13,988 nt of DNA from Desulfobacterales bacterium (GTDB lineage: Bacteria > Desulfobacterota > Desulfobacteria > Desulfobacterales > Desulfosalsimonadaceae): contig JAGYOT010000009.1 in the NCBI GenBank assembly GCA_018399455.1, forward strand, positions 1-13,988, read 5' to 3'. Position 1 is the first letter of the stretch, and each line of letters begins with the position of its first letter. This document shows, piece after piece, positions 1 to 7,000 of the stretch. The translations under genes and the position numbers were made by a program. The notes under the pieces were generated by a model, which saw nothing but the letters and a program-made list of their open reading frames with translations, did no database searches and had not been told where the DNA came from.

Positions 1-351
1 TTTGTATGCGGCACGGCCCATAGTCCGAAACTGATTTCCGAATCCATCTCCCAGGCCTATGCGGCCGCAGGCAGAGCAATCACCTTCCTCTCCCAACCGT
101 TTTTGACTCTGTCTGCCGTCACCGCCAGGGTCGATCCCGAAAAATGCGCGTCCTGTCTGATATGTGTGCGCACCTGCCCCTATGGGGTGCCGCGTATCAA
201 TGAAGAAGGGGTCAGTGAAATCGATGACGCCCTGTGCCAGGGATGCGGTGCCTGCGCCGCAGAGTGTCCCGCCAAAGCAATTGAACTCTGCTGGTATGAG
301 GACGAGCAGCTTTTGAGCAAAGTTGATGCCTTATTGGAGGATATTCTATGA
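1..351 (+). CDS. hdrA: HdrA-like CoB-CoM heterodisulfide reductase subunit A homologue, C-terminal part (5' truncated)
   Basis: The reading frame is open from base 1 and ends in TGA at 349-351, giving the last 116 residues of a larger protein whose start lies left of the window. It begins with the FVCGTAHSPK segment typical of HdrA. Two ferredoxin-type motifs follow, CASCLICVRTCP and CQGCGACAAECP, each suited to bind a [4Fe-4S] cluster. HdrA proteins are FAD-containing iron-sulfur subunits that bifurcate or relay electrons in cytoplasmic Hdr complexes. The stop overlaps the mvhD start as ATGA, so the two are translationally coupled, and their products are known partners in HdrABC-MvhD complexes. 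The flavin domain and any HdrB or HdrC genes are outside the view. An internal ATG-like start is not needed, because homology continues to the window edge. Confidence 0.9.
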   Translation, partial: FVCGTAHSPKLISESISQAYAAAGRAITFLSQPFLTLSAVTARVDPEKCASCLICVRTCPYGVPRINEEGVSEIDDALCQGCGACAAECPAKAIELCWYEDEQLLSKVDALLEDIL

Positions 352-782
352 AAGACGATACGTTCGAGCCCATTATTGTCGCGTTCTGTTGCAATTACTG
401 AGGCTATACCGCCGCGGACCTGGCAGGTTCGATGCGACTCAGCTACCCGACAAACATCCGTATTATCCGGGTGCCCTGCTCCGGCAAAGTGGATATCATC
501 CATATCCTTCGCGCCTTTGAAAAAGGCGCCGACGGCGTTTGCGTGGTCGGCTGCATTGAAGGCGACTGCCATTTCAAAACCGGCAATTTCCGGGCCAGAA
601 AACGGGTGGAACAGGCCCGGAAGCTGCTTGAGAGTGTGGGTGTCGGCGGGGAGCGCGTCAAAATGTACAACCTCTCCTCCGGCGAAGGCCCGCTGTTTGC
701 CCGGTATGCAACAGAAATCGTGGATATTGTAAAAGCCCTGGGCCCCAACCCCATTAAACGGTTTAAAAAAAACGCCGCATAA
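348..782 (+). CDS. mvhD: MvhD/FrhD-family [2Fe-2S] electron-transfer subunit, selenoprotein (TGA at 399-401 read as Sec)
   Basis: This is the delta subunit of methyl-viologen-reducing hydrogenase type, which passes electrons between a partner enzyme and HdrA. The start at 348 has a strong GGAGG site 8 bases upstream and overlaps the hdrA stop. Translation gives EPIIVAFCCNY, then TGA at codon 18, then GYTAADLAG in the same frame. The family normally has Cys at this place, and family sequence is recognisable on both sides of the TGA, so it is best read as selenocysteine. Other likely cluster ligands are C14, C15, C44, C69 and C74. The full product is 144 residues, close to the usual length. Starting at the internal ATG at 432 would remove the first 28 residues with C14, C15 and the Sec, and that ATG has no good ribosome binding site. 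Related archaeal (VhuD) and deltaproteobacterial selenoproteins of this family are known. Confidence 0.9.
402..435 (+). promoter_or_regulatory. Candidate bacterial SECIS element for Sec insertion in mvhD
   Basis: Directly after the in-frame TGA the mRNA can form a stem of 7 base pairs, 415-421 (CGGACCT) with 425-431 (AGGTTCG), one pair being G-U. The apical loop is GGC at 422-424, about 20 nt after the TGA. Bacterial SECIS hairpins lie within the coding region just downstream of the UGA, with the apical loop roughly 16-37 nt away and a G among its first loop bases, so position and loop both fit. The fold was done by eye, without an energy calculation. Confidence 0.7.
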
Positions 783-807
783 TCAAAACAAAAGCGAGGT
801 CTGATTC

Positions 808-1476
808 ATGATTGTCGCCGAAAAAAAACCGATCGAGGAAATCATTGAACAGGTAGAAGACTGCGAAAAGCTGTTGATCCTGGGCTGCAATGAATGCGTT
901 ACCGTCTGTGAAGCAGGCGGAAAAAAGGAGGTCGGGGTTTTGGCCTCAGCCCTTCGCATGTATTTTTTAAACCAGGGAAAAGAGGTCAGGATTGATGAGG
1001 TGACCCTCGAACGGCAGTGCGACCATGAATACCTGGAGGAGATCCGGGAGGTGGCGGATCAGTATGATGCTATTGTGTCACTCGCCTGTGGCGTCGGTGT
1101 TCAATTCGTTGCTGAAAAATACCATTCCCAGCGCGTATACCCTGGGGTTAACACCTGTTTTCTGGGTGCCACCGAGCAGAGAGGCCTTTGGACGGAGCGA
1201 TGTCAGGCCTGCGGGACCTGTATTCTGGCCTATACCGCCGGCATTTGCCCCATCTCCCGCTGCGCCAAACGATTGTTAAACGGTCCCTGTGGCGGCTCCA
1301 GCAACGGCAAGTGTGAAATCAATCCGGAACTGGACTGCGCCTGGCAGCTCATCATTGACCGGCTGAAAGCCCTGGGCAGACTCGAGGATTACGAAAAACT
1401 GCTTGAAATAAAGGACTGGTCGACAGACAGGGCCGGCGGGCCCCGCAAGGTAATCAGGGAGGATGTTCAGATATGA
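808..1476 (+). CDS. metV: Methylenetetrahydrofolate reductase C-terminal-domain protein (MetV-like)
   Basis: This 222-residue protein matches the cysteine-rich family (MTHFR_C) that pairs with MetF in acetogens and sulfate reducers. In those complexes MetV links the MetF flavin to an outside electron carrier. An N-terminal segment carries LLILGCNECVTVC. A second cysteine-rich block near residues 131-170 contains CQACGTC, CPISRC, GPCGG and a further Cys, fitting iron-sulfur or zinc binding; the exact ligands cannot be assigned from sequence. The start at 808 has a GAGG element about 9 bases upstream, 25 bases after mvhD. Its TGA overlaps the metF ATG as ATGA, which supports translation of the two subunits together. 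Position between mvhD and metF suggests it docks MetF to the Hdr/Mvh module. There is no sign of truncation. Confidence 0.85.
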   Translation: MIVAEKKPIEEIIEQVEDCEKLLILGCNECVTVCEAGGKKEVGVLASALRMYFLNQGKEVRIDEVTLERQCDHEYLEEIREVADQYDAIVSLACGVGVQFVAEKYHSQRVYPGVNTCFLGATEQRGLWTERCQACGTCILAYTAGICPISRCAKRLLNGPCGGSSNGKCEINPELDCAWQLIIDRLKALGRLEDYEKLLEIKDWSTDRAGGPRKVIREDVQI

Positions 1477-2405
1477 CAGATACAGCGCGGAGCAGACTTC
1501 AAAGAATTCTTTCGGAAGGCCACCTGGCGGTCACCTCTGAATGTGGTCCGCCTCGCGGCAGCGACCCTGAAGCCATCAAAACGAAAGCGGAAATCATCAA
1601 AGACTATGTGGATGCGGTCAATATCACCGACAACCAGACCTCGGTGACCCGGCTCTGCAGTCTGGCCTCCTGTATTCATCTTAAGCTCATGGGTATTGAG
1701 CCGGTTTTGCAGATGGTTACCCGGGACCGCAACCGGATCGCTATACAAAGCGATATCCTGGGGGCTGCATCCTTTGATATCCCCAATATTCTCTGCCTCT
1801 CAGGAGACCACCAGAGTTTTGGGGATAGTGCACAGGGCCAGAACGTCCACGACCTAGATTCCATGCAGTTGATCCAGACCGTACGCCTGATGCGCGACGA
1901 GGGCAAATTCCTGGGAGGGGCGGAAGTCAAGCGCCCACCGAATATGTTTGTGGGCGCTGCGGCCAATCCGTTTGCTGATCCGTTTGAAATCCGGGTGCCC
2001 CGGCTGGCCAAAAAAATCGCGGCCGGCGCGGAGTTTATCCAGACCCAATGCATTTACAACCTGGATAAATTTGAAGCATGGATGAAGGGCGTCTGCGATC
2101 GCGGCCTTGATGAAAAGGTCCATATCCTGGCAGGGGTCACGCCCTTTAAGTCCGCCGGAATGGCCAAATTTATGAAAAACCGCGTCCCTGGGATGGATGT
2201 GCCCGATGAAGTAGTCAAACGCATGGCTGACACGCCAAAGGAGAAGCAGGCCGAAGAAGGCATCAACATCTGTGTGGAGAGCATTGAACGGCTGAAATCC
2301 GTCAAAGGGGTTCACGGATTTCACATCATGGCCATTGAATGGGAACAAAAGGTCCCGGAGATCGTCGAACGCGCCGGATTGAGCCCGCGGCCGAAAATTG
2401 ATTGA
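1473..2405 (+). CDS. metF: Methylenetetrahydrofolate reductase (MetF)
   Basis: MetF is a FAD-dependent TIM-barrel enzyme that interconverts methylene-THF and methyl-THF. In acetyl-CoA-pathway organisms this is the last step of the methyl branch, run oxidatively in many sulfate reducers and reductively in autotrophs. The 310-residue product shows the N-terminal TSECGPPRG motif, with E23 matching the conserved catalytic Glu, and LCLSGDHQ with D112 matching the conserved flavin-site Asp. Length is normal. GGGAGG lies about 10 bases before the ATG, which is inside the metV stop. The operon order hdrA-mvhD-metV-metF resembles the MetFV-Hdr-MvhD modules described in Moorella, so the physiological electron donor or acceptor is probably the Hdr/Mvh partner rather than free NAD(P)H. 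That coupling is an inference. Confidence 0.92.
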   Translation: MTDTARSRLQRILSEGHLAVTSECGPPRGSDPEAIKTKAEIIKDYVDAVNITDNQTSVTRLCSLASCIHLKLMGIEPVLQMVTRDRNRIAIQSDILGAASFDIPNILCLSGDHQSFGDSAQGQNVHDLDSMQLIQTVRLMRDEGKFLGGAEVKRPPNMFVGAAANPFADPFEIRVPRLAKKIAAGAEFIQTQCIYNLDKFEAWMKGVCDRGLDEKVHILAGVTPFKSAGMAKFMKNRVPGMDVPDEVVKRMADTPKEKQAEEGINICVESIERLKSVKGVHGFHIMAIEWEQKVPEIVERAGLSPRPKID

Positions 2406-2430
2406 TTCGGGGGTTAAGAACGAATATAAT
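2402..2430 (+). promoter_or_regulatory. Predicted sigma-70 promoter for the receiver/aroE-like pair
   Basis: TTGATT at 2402-2407 (4 of 6 to TTGACA) and a perfect TATAAT at 2425-2430 are separated by exactly 17 bases. The -35 box overlaps the metF stop codon. Transcription would start near 2437, leaving a leader of about 60 bases before the ATG at 2496. No convincing terminator precedes it, so read-through from metF is also possible. Confidence 0.6.
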
Positions 2431-2495
2431 AAAACTAGATATTTTTTGTTTAAGGTGTCCTACCACCGAACTCTGGCGCAAAAAGGAGAAGAGTA

Positions 2496-2888
2496 ATGAC
2501 CGAACAAAAAACCATCCTTGTTGTTGATGATGAACCGGATTTTGTCTCAATTGTCAGAAAAAACCTCGAAAAAGCCGGGTTTGCCGTGGAAGTCGCCTAT
2601 GATGGCGTGGAAGGCATGGAGAAGGTCCAGCAGAACCCGCCGGACGCTATTGTCCTGGATGTTATGATGCCTGAGAAAGACGGTTACAAGGTTTGCTCTG
2701 AACTCAAAAAAGATGAGCGGTATGCGGATATCCCCATTCTGCTTTTAACCGCGGTGGCCGATCATGTCTCCTCCACACGCTATTCCCATTACGACGGCAT
2801 GAGCACGGAAGCCGACGATTACCTGCCCAAACCGGCATCCGCCGATGATATCCTGGACTCCGTCAAAAGCCTTCTGGGGATGACATAA
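2496..2888 (+). CDS. Stand-alone receiver-domain response regulator (CheY-like)
   Basis: The 130-residue protein is a single phosphoacceptor receiver domain. It shows the acidic pocket (D11, D12), phosphorylation site D55 in LDVMMP, switch residue T85 and conserved K112 in the PKP motif. There is no output domain, so it must act through protein contacts or as a phosphorelay intermediate. AAAAGGAGAAGAGTA just before the ATG is a strong ribosome binding site. The family often has an extra loop between the switch Thr and the Lys; here it runs from about 88 to 105 and contains several His and Tyr residues. It sits 8 bases before the aroE-like gene behind a shared promoter, and two histidine kinases lie nearby on the other strand as plausible partners. 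No flagellar or chemotaxis gene is in view, so cheY is not assigned. Confidence 0.88.
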   Translation: MTEQKTILVVDDEPDFVSIVRKNLEKAGFAVEVAYDGVEGMEKVQQNPPDAIVLDVMMPEKDGYKVCSELKKDERYADIPILLLTAVADHVSSTRYSHYDGMSTEADDYLPKPASADDILDSVKSLLGMT

Positions 2889-2896
2889 CAACGGCG

Positions 2897-3739
2897 ATGC
2901 CCAATCCAAGTTTAAGCACTCATCTGGTTTTCTGCCTCATCAGTGACGAGCGGGTATTTGCCGCCAAATCCCCGATTCTGTTCAACCGCGTTATGCCCGC
3001 AGCCGGGATCAAAGCGACCTATGTGCCGTTTCGCGTGGCAGCGTCATATCTCGGTGAGGCGATCCGGGCGCTCAAAGTATTAAATATTGCCGGGGCCAAC
3101 ATCACGGTTCCCTATAAAGAGGCGGTGATCCCATATATGGAGGCCTTATCCGAAAGCGCCAACATTATCGGTGCTGTCAATACCGTCGTCATCAGCCGGG
3201 ATGAGGCAAAGGGCTACAATACCAACGCCATTGGCATCATGGATGCCCTGGAGGAGGTCGGTTTTGACCCGGCAGGGAAAAATGTCCTGATCCTGGGGGC
3301 CGGCGGTGCAGCCAAGGCCGTCGCCTTTGTCCTCAAATGGCTGAAAGCCAAAAAAATTTTTATTGCCGGACGAAACGAGGCCAAAACACGCAACCTTGCC
3401 GCCAGGGTCGGGGGAACCCCTCTGGGCTTTGAGGACCTGACCGGCCATACCCATCCGCTGGGAGCCCATCTTATTGTCAATGCGACAACAATTTCAACCG
3501 CGACCGAATCGGCTGAAATGGCGCAAACGGCAAAAGCGCTTGAGCTTGAGGGCTGTGATTTAATTTATGATTTAAACTACGGGCGCGAGCGTAACATGTG
3601 GGAATCCTTGGCGGGGAGTCATCATACGCAATTCATGGACGGCCTGACCACGCTTGTCCACCAGGCGAGAAACACCCTTTCGCTCTGGACCGGAATTGAT
3701 GTCAGCCCGGATCACTTCAAGAAAGCCCTCACCGGTTAG
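2897..3739 (+). CDS. Shikimate dehydrogenase (AroE) family protein, divergent active site
   Basis: The 280-residue product has the two-domain AroE layout. The N-terminal substrate domain contains AAKSP (22-26), ANITVPYK with the conserved catalytic K74, and GAVNTV (92-97). A nucleotide-binding Rossmann motif, LILGAGGAAKA (131-141), follows, then IAGRN, whose Arg suggests NADP preference. The end has LVHQA and LWTG. Several usual substrate residues differ: the NTDG motif reads NTNA, so the catalytic Asp is N110; the first Ser of the HSxSP motif is A23; and the His of SPxxHN is Phe. K74, N95 and the C-terminal Gln remain. Fold and cofactor use are well supported, but true shikimate dehydrogenase activity is doubtful, so no gene symbol is given. 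No clear Shine-Dalgarno precedes the ATG, which lies 8 bases after the receiver stop, suggesting reinitiation. Confidence 0.8.
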   Translation: MPNPSLSTHLVFCLISDERVFAAKSPILFNRVMPAAGIKATYVPFRVAASYLGEAIRALKVLNIAGANITVPYKEAVIPYMEALSESANIIGAVNTVVISRDEAKGYNTNAIGIMDALEEVGFDPAGKNVLILGAGGAAKAVAFVLKWLKAKKIFIAGRNEAKTRNLAARVGGTPLGFEDLTGHTHPLGAHLIVNATTISTATESAEMAQTAKALELEGCDLIYDLNYGRERNMWESLAGSHHTQFMDGLTTLVHQARNTLSLWTGIDVSPDHFKKALTG

Positions 3740-3753
3740 CCGCCGTTTCAGCA

Positions 3754-3774
3754 GCGGCCTTGCCGCATAGTTTT
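3754..3774 (+). terminator. Possible intrinsic terminator after the aroE-like gene
   Basis: GCGGC at 3754-3758 pairs with GCCGC at 3762-3766 around a CTT loop, a compact G/C stem, and a short TTTT follows at 3771-3774. An alternative pairing of 3739-3743 with 3754-3758 is also possible. It lies between two converging genes. The T-tract is short and offset by four bases, so efficiency is uncertain; on the - strand no T-tract follows. Confidence 0.4.
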
Positions 3775-5284
3775 ATCCGGCATGGCTGCCTTCCAGAGGC
3801 AGACAAACCGTAAAGGTGCTCCCCTTGCCTGGTTGACTTTCAAGCGAAATGGTGCCGCACAAACTGTCCACCAAACCTTTGACAATCGGCAGGCCCAGGC
3901 CGGTACCCGTAATGTAACGGGTGTTTTCATCTTTTACCCGATAGAAGCGCTCAAAAATTTTTGCCTGGTGTTTTTCCGGGATTCCAAAGCCTGTATCCGA
4001 TACCGCCACCTTGACCTGCTGATCCTCTGCCCGGACAGCGACCACGATTTCACCACCTTCGGGCGTATAGTTAATGGCATTTGTTATAAGATTGCCGAAG
4101 ATGCTCTCAAGGGCCATGGGATCGGCGTTAATCTCGGGTAAATCCTGATCCCCCGCGTCAAAGGAAAGACTCTGCCCCTTTGATTCAGCCCGGGTGCCGA
4201 GGAAATCCACGATGCTTTTAAGGAGATCCGCTACCTGGACGCTCTTCCGGTTTTCCATCAGCGACCCGGACTCAATTCGCGACAAATCAAGCAAATCCCC
4301 GATCAACGAAATCAGGGCATTGGTCTTTTCCTTGGCCCGCTCGATCAGATTCTGGTCGAGCTCCGGCTCTGCTGATGTCACATCCTTTAAAACGGTGGCC
4401 AGCTGCTCATGAATGGTGGAAAGGGGCGAACGAAGCTCATGGGAGACCTTGGCCACAAACTCGGATTTCAGCTGATCAAGCATTTTAAGGCTCGTTATAT
4501 TGGAAAGCGCGACGACTGCGCCGATACATTCTTTTTTTTCATTCATCACAGGCCGTCCCCGGGCCAGCAGATACTTGTTACCGGAAACGATCAATTCGTA
4601 GCTTGGCACATCCCCATTGACACCGTATTCCCCTCGGGACAGCGCCTTTATAAAATCGCAGAATCCGGCGTCCGCCACGCATAGTTCGATCTGCTCGCCA
4701 TAGCCGGGGGCCTCGTCAAGCTCCAGGCTCTGAACAAAAGCGGGATTTTTTAAAACCACTTCGCCGTCTGTATTGGTGACGACCATGCCGACGGGAAGCG
4801 ATTCTATAATGGTACGCGCCCGGCTTTTTTCACGGTCCAGGTCCATCAATGTCCGCTCCCGTTCCGCCTGAAGCGCCTCAGCCTCGCGGGAAAGCCTGAT
4901 TTTTTCAAGGGCCCGGTTGACCACAATCTTTAAATGATCCGGTTCAAAGGGTTTGGGAATGAAATCGTAAGCCCCCTCTTTCATGGCATTAATTGCTGTT
5001 TCAATGGTCGCATAGCCGGTAATGATAATAACCACGATGCGGTCATCCATTTCTCGGATGCGCTGCTGGAGTTCCATGCCGTCCATACCGGGCATTTTCA
5101 GGTCCAATATGGAGATGGCAATGGCTTCGCTCTCCAGAATATCGAGGGCCTGTCGACCGTCCGCGGCGGTCCGCACGGTGCAGCCCATCCGCGTCAGTAC
5201 CCGCTCAACCCCGTCTCTGATACTGCGCTCATCATCCACAACGAGAATTTTCAGATCTTCCGCCTGCTCAACCAATTTTTTCAT
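3773..5284 (-). CDS. Hybrid receiver-PAS sensor histidine kinase
   Basis: The 503-residue cytoplasmic protein starts with a receiver domain (about 12-125; D17/D18, phosphosite D61, T89, K111). A coiled-coil-like linker and a PAS domain (about 155-265) follow, then a dimerisation/phosphoacceptor domain with H282 in VSHELRSP. The ATPase domain has NLITNAINYTPEGG, DTGFGIPE and GTGLGL. It has no membrane segment or DNA-binding domain. A receiver at the N-terminus means the kinase is itself probably controlled by phosphorylation, perhaps from the upstream kinase. The gene overlaps the upstream kinase by 17 bases, so the two are coupled. The ATG at 5284 directly abuts an AGAGG sequence, which is too close for normal spacing; a TTG three codons later, at 5275, has better spacing and may be the real start. 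Confidence 0.9.
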   Translation of the reverse strand: MKKLVEQAEDLKILVVDDERSIRDGVERVLTRMGCTVRTAADGRQALDILESEAIAISILDLKMPGMDGMELQQRIREMDDRIVVIIITGYATIETAINAMKEGAYDFIPKPFEPDHLKIVVNRALEKIRLSREAEALQAERERTLMDLDREKSRARTIIESLPVGMVVTNTDGEVVLKNPAFVQSLELDEAPGYGEQIELCVADAGFCDFIKALSRGEYGVNGDVPSYELIVSGNKYLLARGRPVMNEKKECIGAVVALSNITSLKMLDQLKSEFVAKVSHELRSPLSTIHEQLATVLKDVTSAEPELDQNLIERAKEKTNALISLIGDLLDLSRIESGSLMENRKSVQVADLLKSIVDFLGTRAESKGQSLSFDAGDQDLPEINADPMALESIFGNLITNAINYTPEGGEIVVAVRAEDQQVKVAVSDTGFGIPEKHQAKIFERFYRVKDENTRYITGTGLGLPIVKGLVDSLCGTISLESQPGKGSTFTVCLPLEGSHAG

Positions 5285-6782
5285 CCTCTGATAGGGTTTT
5301 GATCGCCGGCAGTTCTATAAAAAAACGTGTTCCCTTACCTACCGTGCTTTCCGCCCGGATCGTTCCCCCATGGCTTTCCAGAATCCCGTAAACCATGCTC
5401 AAACCCAGGCCGGTGCCCTTGCCCTGTTCCTTGGTGGTATAAAACGGCTCAAAAATGTGCGGCAACACTTCTTCGCGAATTCCCTCTCCGGTATCGGCAA
5501 CCTCGATCAGGACAGCATGGGGTTCAGACAGATACCCGGTCTTAATGGTCAGCGTGCCCGTCCCCCCCATCGCGTCCGCCGCATTTAAAATCAGATTCAT
5601 AAACACATGGTTTAGCTGCTGGGCATCGCCGTTAATGGGGGGGAGATTGTCCCCGAACTCCTTTTTAATTTCAATGTTATAGAATATGGATTGGTTTTCC
5701 AGCAGAAACACGGTGCGAGAGACAATTTCATTCACATCCTGGGGCTTCATTTCCTGGTTGGTCTGCCGTGCAAACTCCAGGAGCTCCTTTACCGTCTCCT
5801 TGGCGCGCTGCGCGTCATCGAGCACCCGCTCCAGGTCCTCCATCGCCCCATCAGGCAGATTATACTCTTCCATAACAAGCTTTGCGTAAAGGATAATCCC
5901 GCTCAGGGGATTGTTGAGCTGGTGGGCGACACCGGCCGCCATTTTCCCCAGCGACGCCATTTTCTCTGACTGGAGAAGCTGCACCTGGGTGTTTTCCAGC
6001 TCTTTCTGCATCCGGATTTCATCCCGGCGATCATGAAAAAAGCCAATGGTGGCCAATTTATTGCCGTCCGCATCATAGACAATGGAGGCGTTTAAACTGA
6101 TAGGCACGATGTCGCCATTTTTTTGCCGTGCATTGATATGGTAGGATTTCAGTTTTCCGCATCCCCCGTATGCCTCGCTTAAAAGCATCTGCATCACTTC
6201 CCGGGCGCCGTTGCCGGGATAGACGTCACGGATCGAAATCTCGTTTAAGGCTTCATTCCTCGTATAGCCAAGAATCTGTTCCGCAGCCTCGTTAAATATC
6301 AGAATCCGCCCACTGGGGTCTGAGGCAATAATCGCATCGACCGCGCTGTTTAAAAGATTTCGGAGAAAGGCATTGGACTGATGCTGCTTTTCTTCTATCT
6401 CTTTAAGCGATGTCAGATCAAAATCAAGCATGACAAGCGCTTTAATCTCACCTTGATCAAAAATCGGATAAGCAAACAGGCACATCATTTTCTCAGACCC
6501 ACCGCTGTCATATAGCTGATTATAACGAAGCGAAACCTTACCCGTACGCATGACCTCGTCTGCCGGGCAGTCGGGACAGGGCTCACTGCTGTGTGCAAAA
6601 ACCTCGTAACAGGATCTGCCGATCAAATCCCGGGAGCCGTCCTCAATAGCCGCGGCGTTCGCGGCCAGAATCTCATAATCCGGGGAAATAACAAGGATCC
6701 GTCGGTCGAACGAATCGATGGCATGAAGGAGAAATTCGATTGCTTTATCCGTGCGATTGGGAACCATGGTCTTTTTCCACAT
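5268..6782 (-). CDS. PAS-PAS sensor histidine kinase (NtrB-like)
   Basis: The 504-residue protein has two PAS domains (about 18-125 and 135-255), a short coiled coil, the phosphoacceptor H287 in GVAHQLNNP, and an ATPase domain with NLILNAADAM, DTGEGI and GTGLGL. The HQLNNP box and compact ATPase place it near the NtrB/HWE-free group of soluble kinases that partner NtrC-like or stand-alone receivers. PAS1 has a C58...H64...C69-x2-C72 cluster in CYEVFAHSSEPCPDCP, which could bind metal or respond to redox. No transmembrane segment is seen, so it likely senses cytoplasmic redox or a ligand. The first ATG (6782) has no good ribosome binding site; M6 (6767) has GGAAAAAG just upstream and is an alternative. 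Its stop lies inside the next kinase gene. Confidence 0.9.
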   Translation of the reverse strand: MWKKTMVPNRTDKAIEFLLHAIDSFDRRILVISPDYEILAANAAAIEDGSRDLIGRSCYEVFAHSSEPCPDCPADEVMRTGKVSLRYNQLYDSGGSEKMMCLFAYPIFDQGEIKALVMLDFDLTSLKEIEEKQHQSNAFLRNLLNSAVDAIIASDPSGRILIFNEAAEQILGYTRNEALNEISIRDVYPGNGAREVMQMLLSEAYGGCGKLKSYHINARQKNGDIVPISLNASIVYDADGNKLATIGFFHDRRDEIRMQKELENTQVQLLQSEKMASLGKMAAGVAHQLNNPLSGIILYAKLVMEEYNLPDGAMEDLERVLDDAQRAKETVKELLEFARQTNQEMKPQDVNEIVSRTVFLLENQSIFYNIEIKKEFGDNLPPINGDAQQLNHVFMNLILNAADAMGGTGTLTIKTGYLSEPHAVLIEVADTGEGIREEVLPHIFEPFYTTKEQGKGTGLGLSMVYGILESHGGTIRAESTVGKGTRFFIELPAIKTLSEDEKIG

Positions 6783-6823
6783 TATCGGCAGGATTGCAAG
6801 GAAGATACTTAACGCTTTCTTTT

Positions 6824-6852
6824 TTAATACCGGACGAAACCGTGTTAGTCAA
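6824..6852 (-). promoter_or_regulatory. Predicted sigma-70 promoter for the histidine-kinase pair
   Basis: On the - strand, TTGACT (5 of 6; + strand 6847-6852) and TATTAA (4 of 6; + strand 6824-6829) are spaced by exactly 17 bases. Transcription would begin near 6817, about 35-50 bases before the kinase start. This lies in the 218-base gap between the divergent kinase and waaA genes. I find no equally good promoter for waaA in the same gap. Confidence 0.5.
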
Positions 6853-7000
6853 GCAGAACCCTGTACGCAGGAGACCGGAAACACCCCGGCGCGACCCTTA
6901 TTCACGCACGCCGCCCATATTTTGGTTGCAAGGGGTTTTAAAGCCGTGATATCCCGATTGGCAACCAGAGTCTGGCAAACCGTCAAAAGGCCACAAAGCA

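Noticed and set aside
432..782. Shorter 116-residue MvhD starting at the ATG at 432
   Set aside because: It lacks a ribosome binding site and drops conserved Cys residues encoded in the same frame upstream; the start at 348 with TGA as Sec explains the family match.
819..831. Run of eight A near the metV start, and another at the mvhD 3' end, as programmed frameshift sites
   Set aside because: Both genes are intact in one frame and there is no overlapping product that a shift would create.
2405..2447. ATTCG/CGAAT stem followed by a T-run after metF as a terminator
   Set aside because: The stem is only 5 pairs with an 11-base loop and the T-run is over 10 bases further on; the region is better explained by the promoter.
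6853..7000. Promoter for waaA in the gap before 7001
   Set aside because: Only weak matches such as TTGCAA with ATATCC at about 17 bases were found; not good enough to list.
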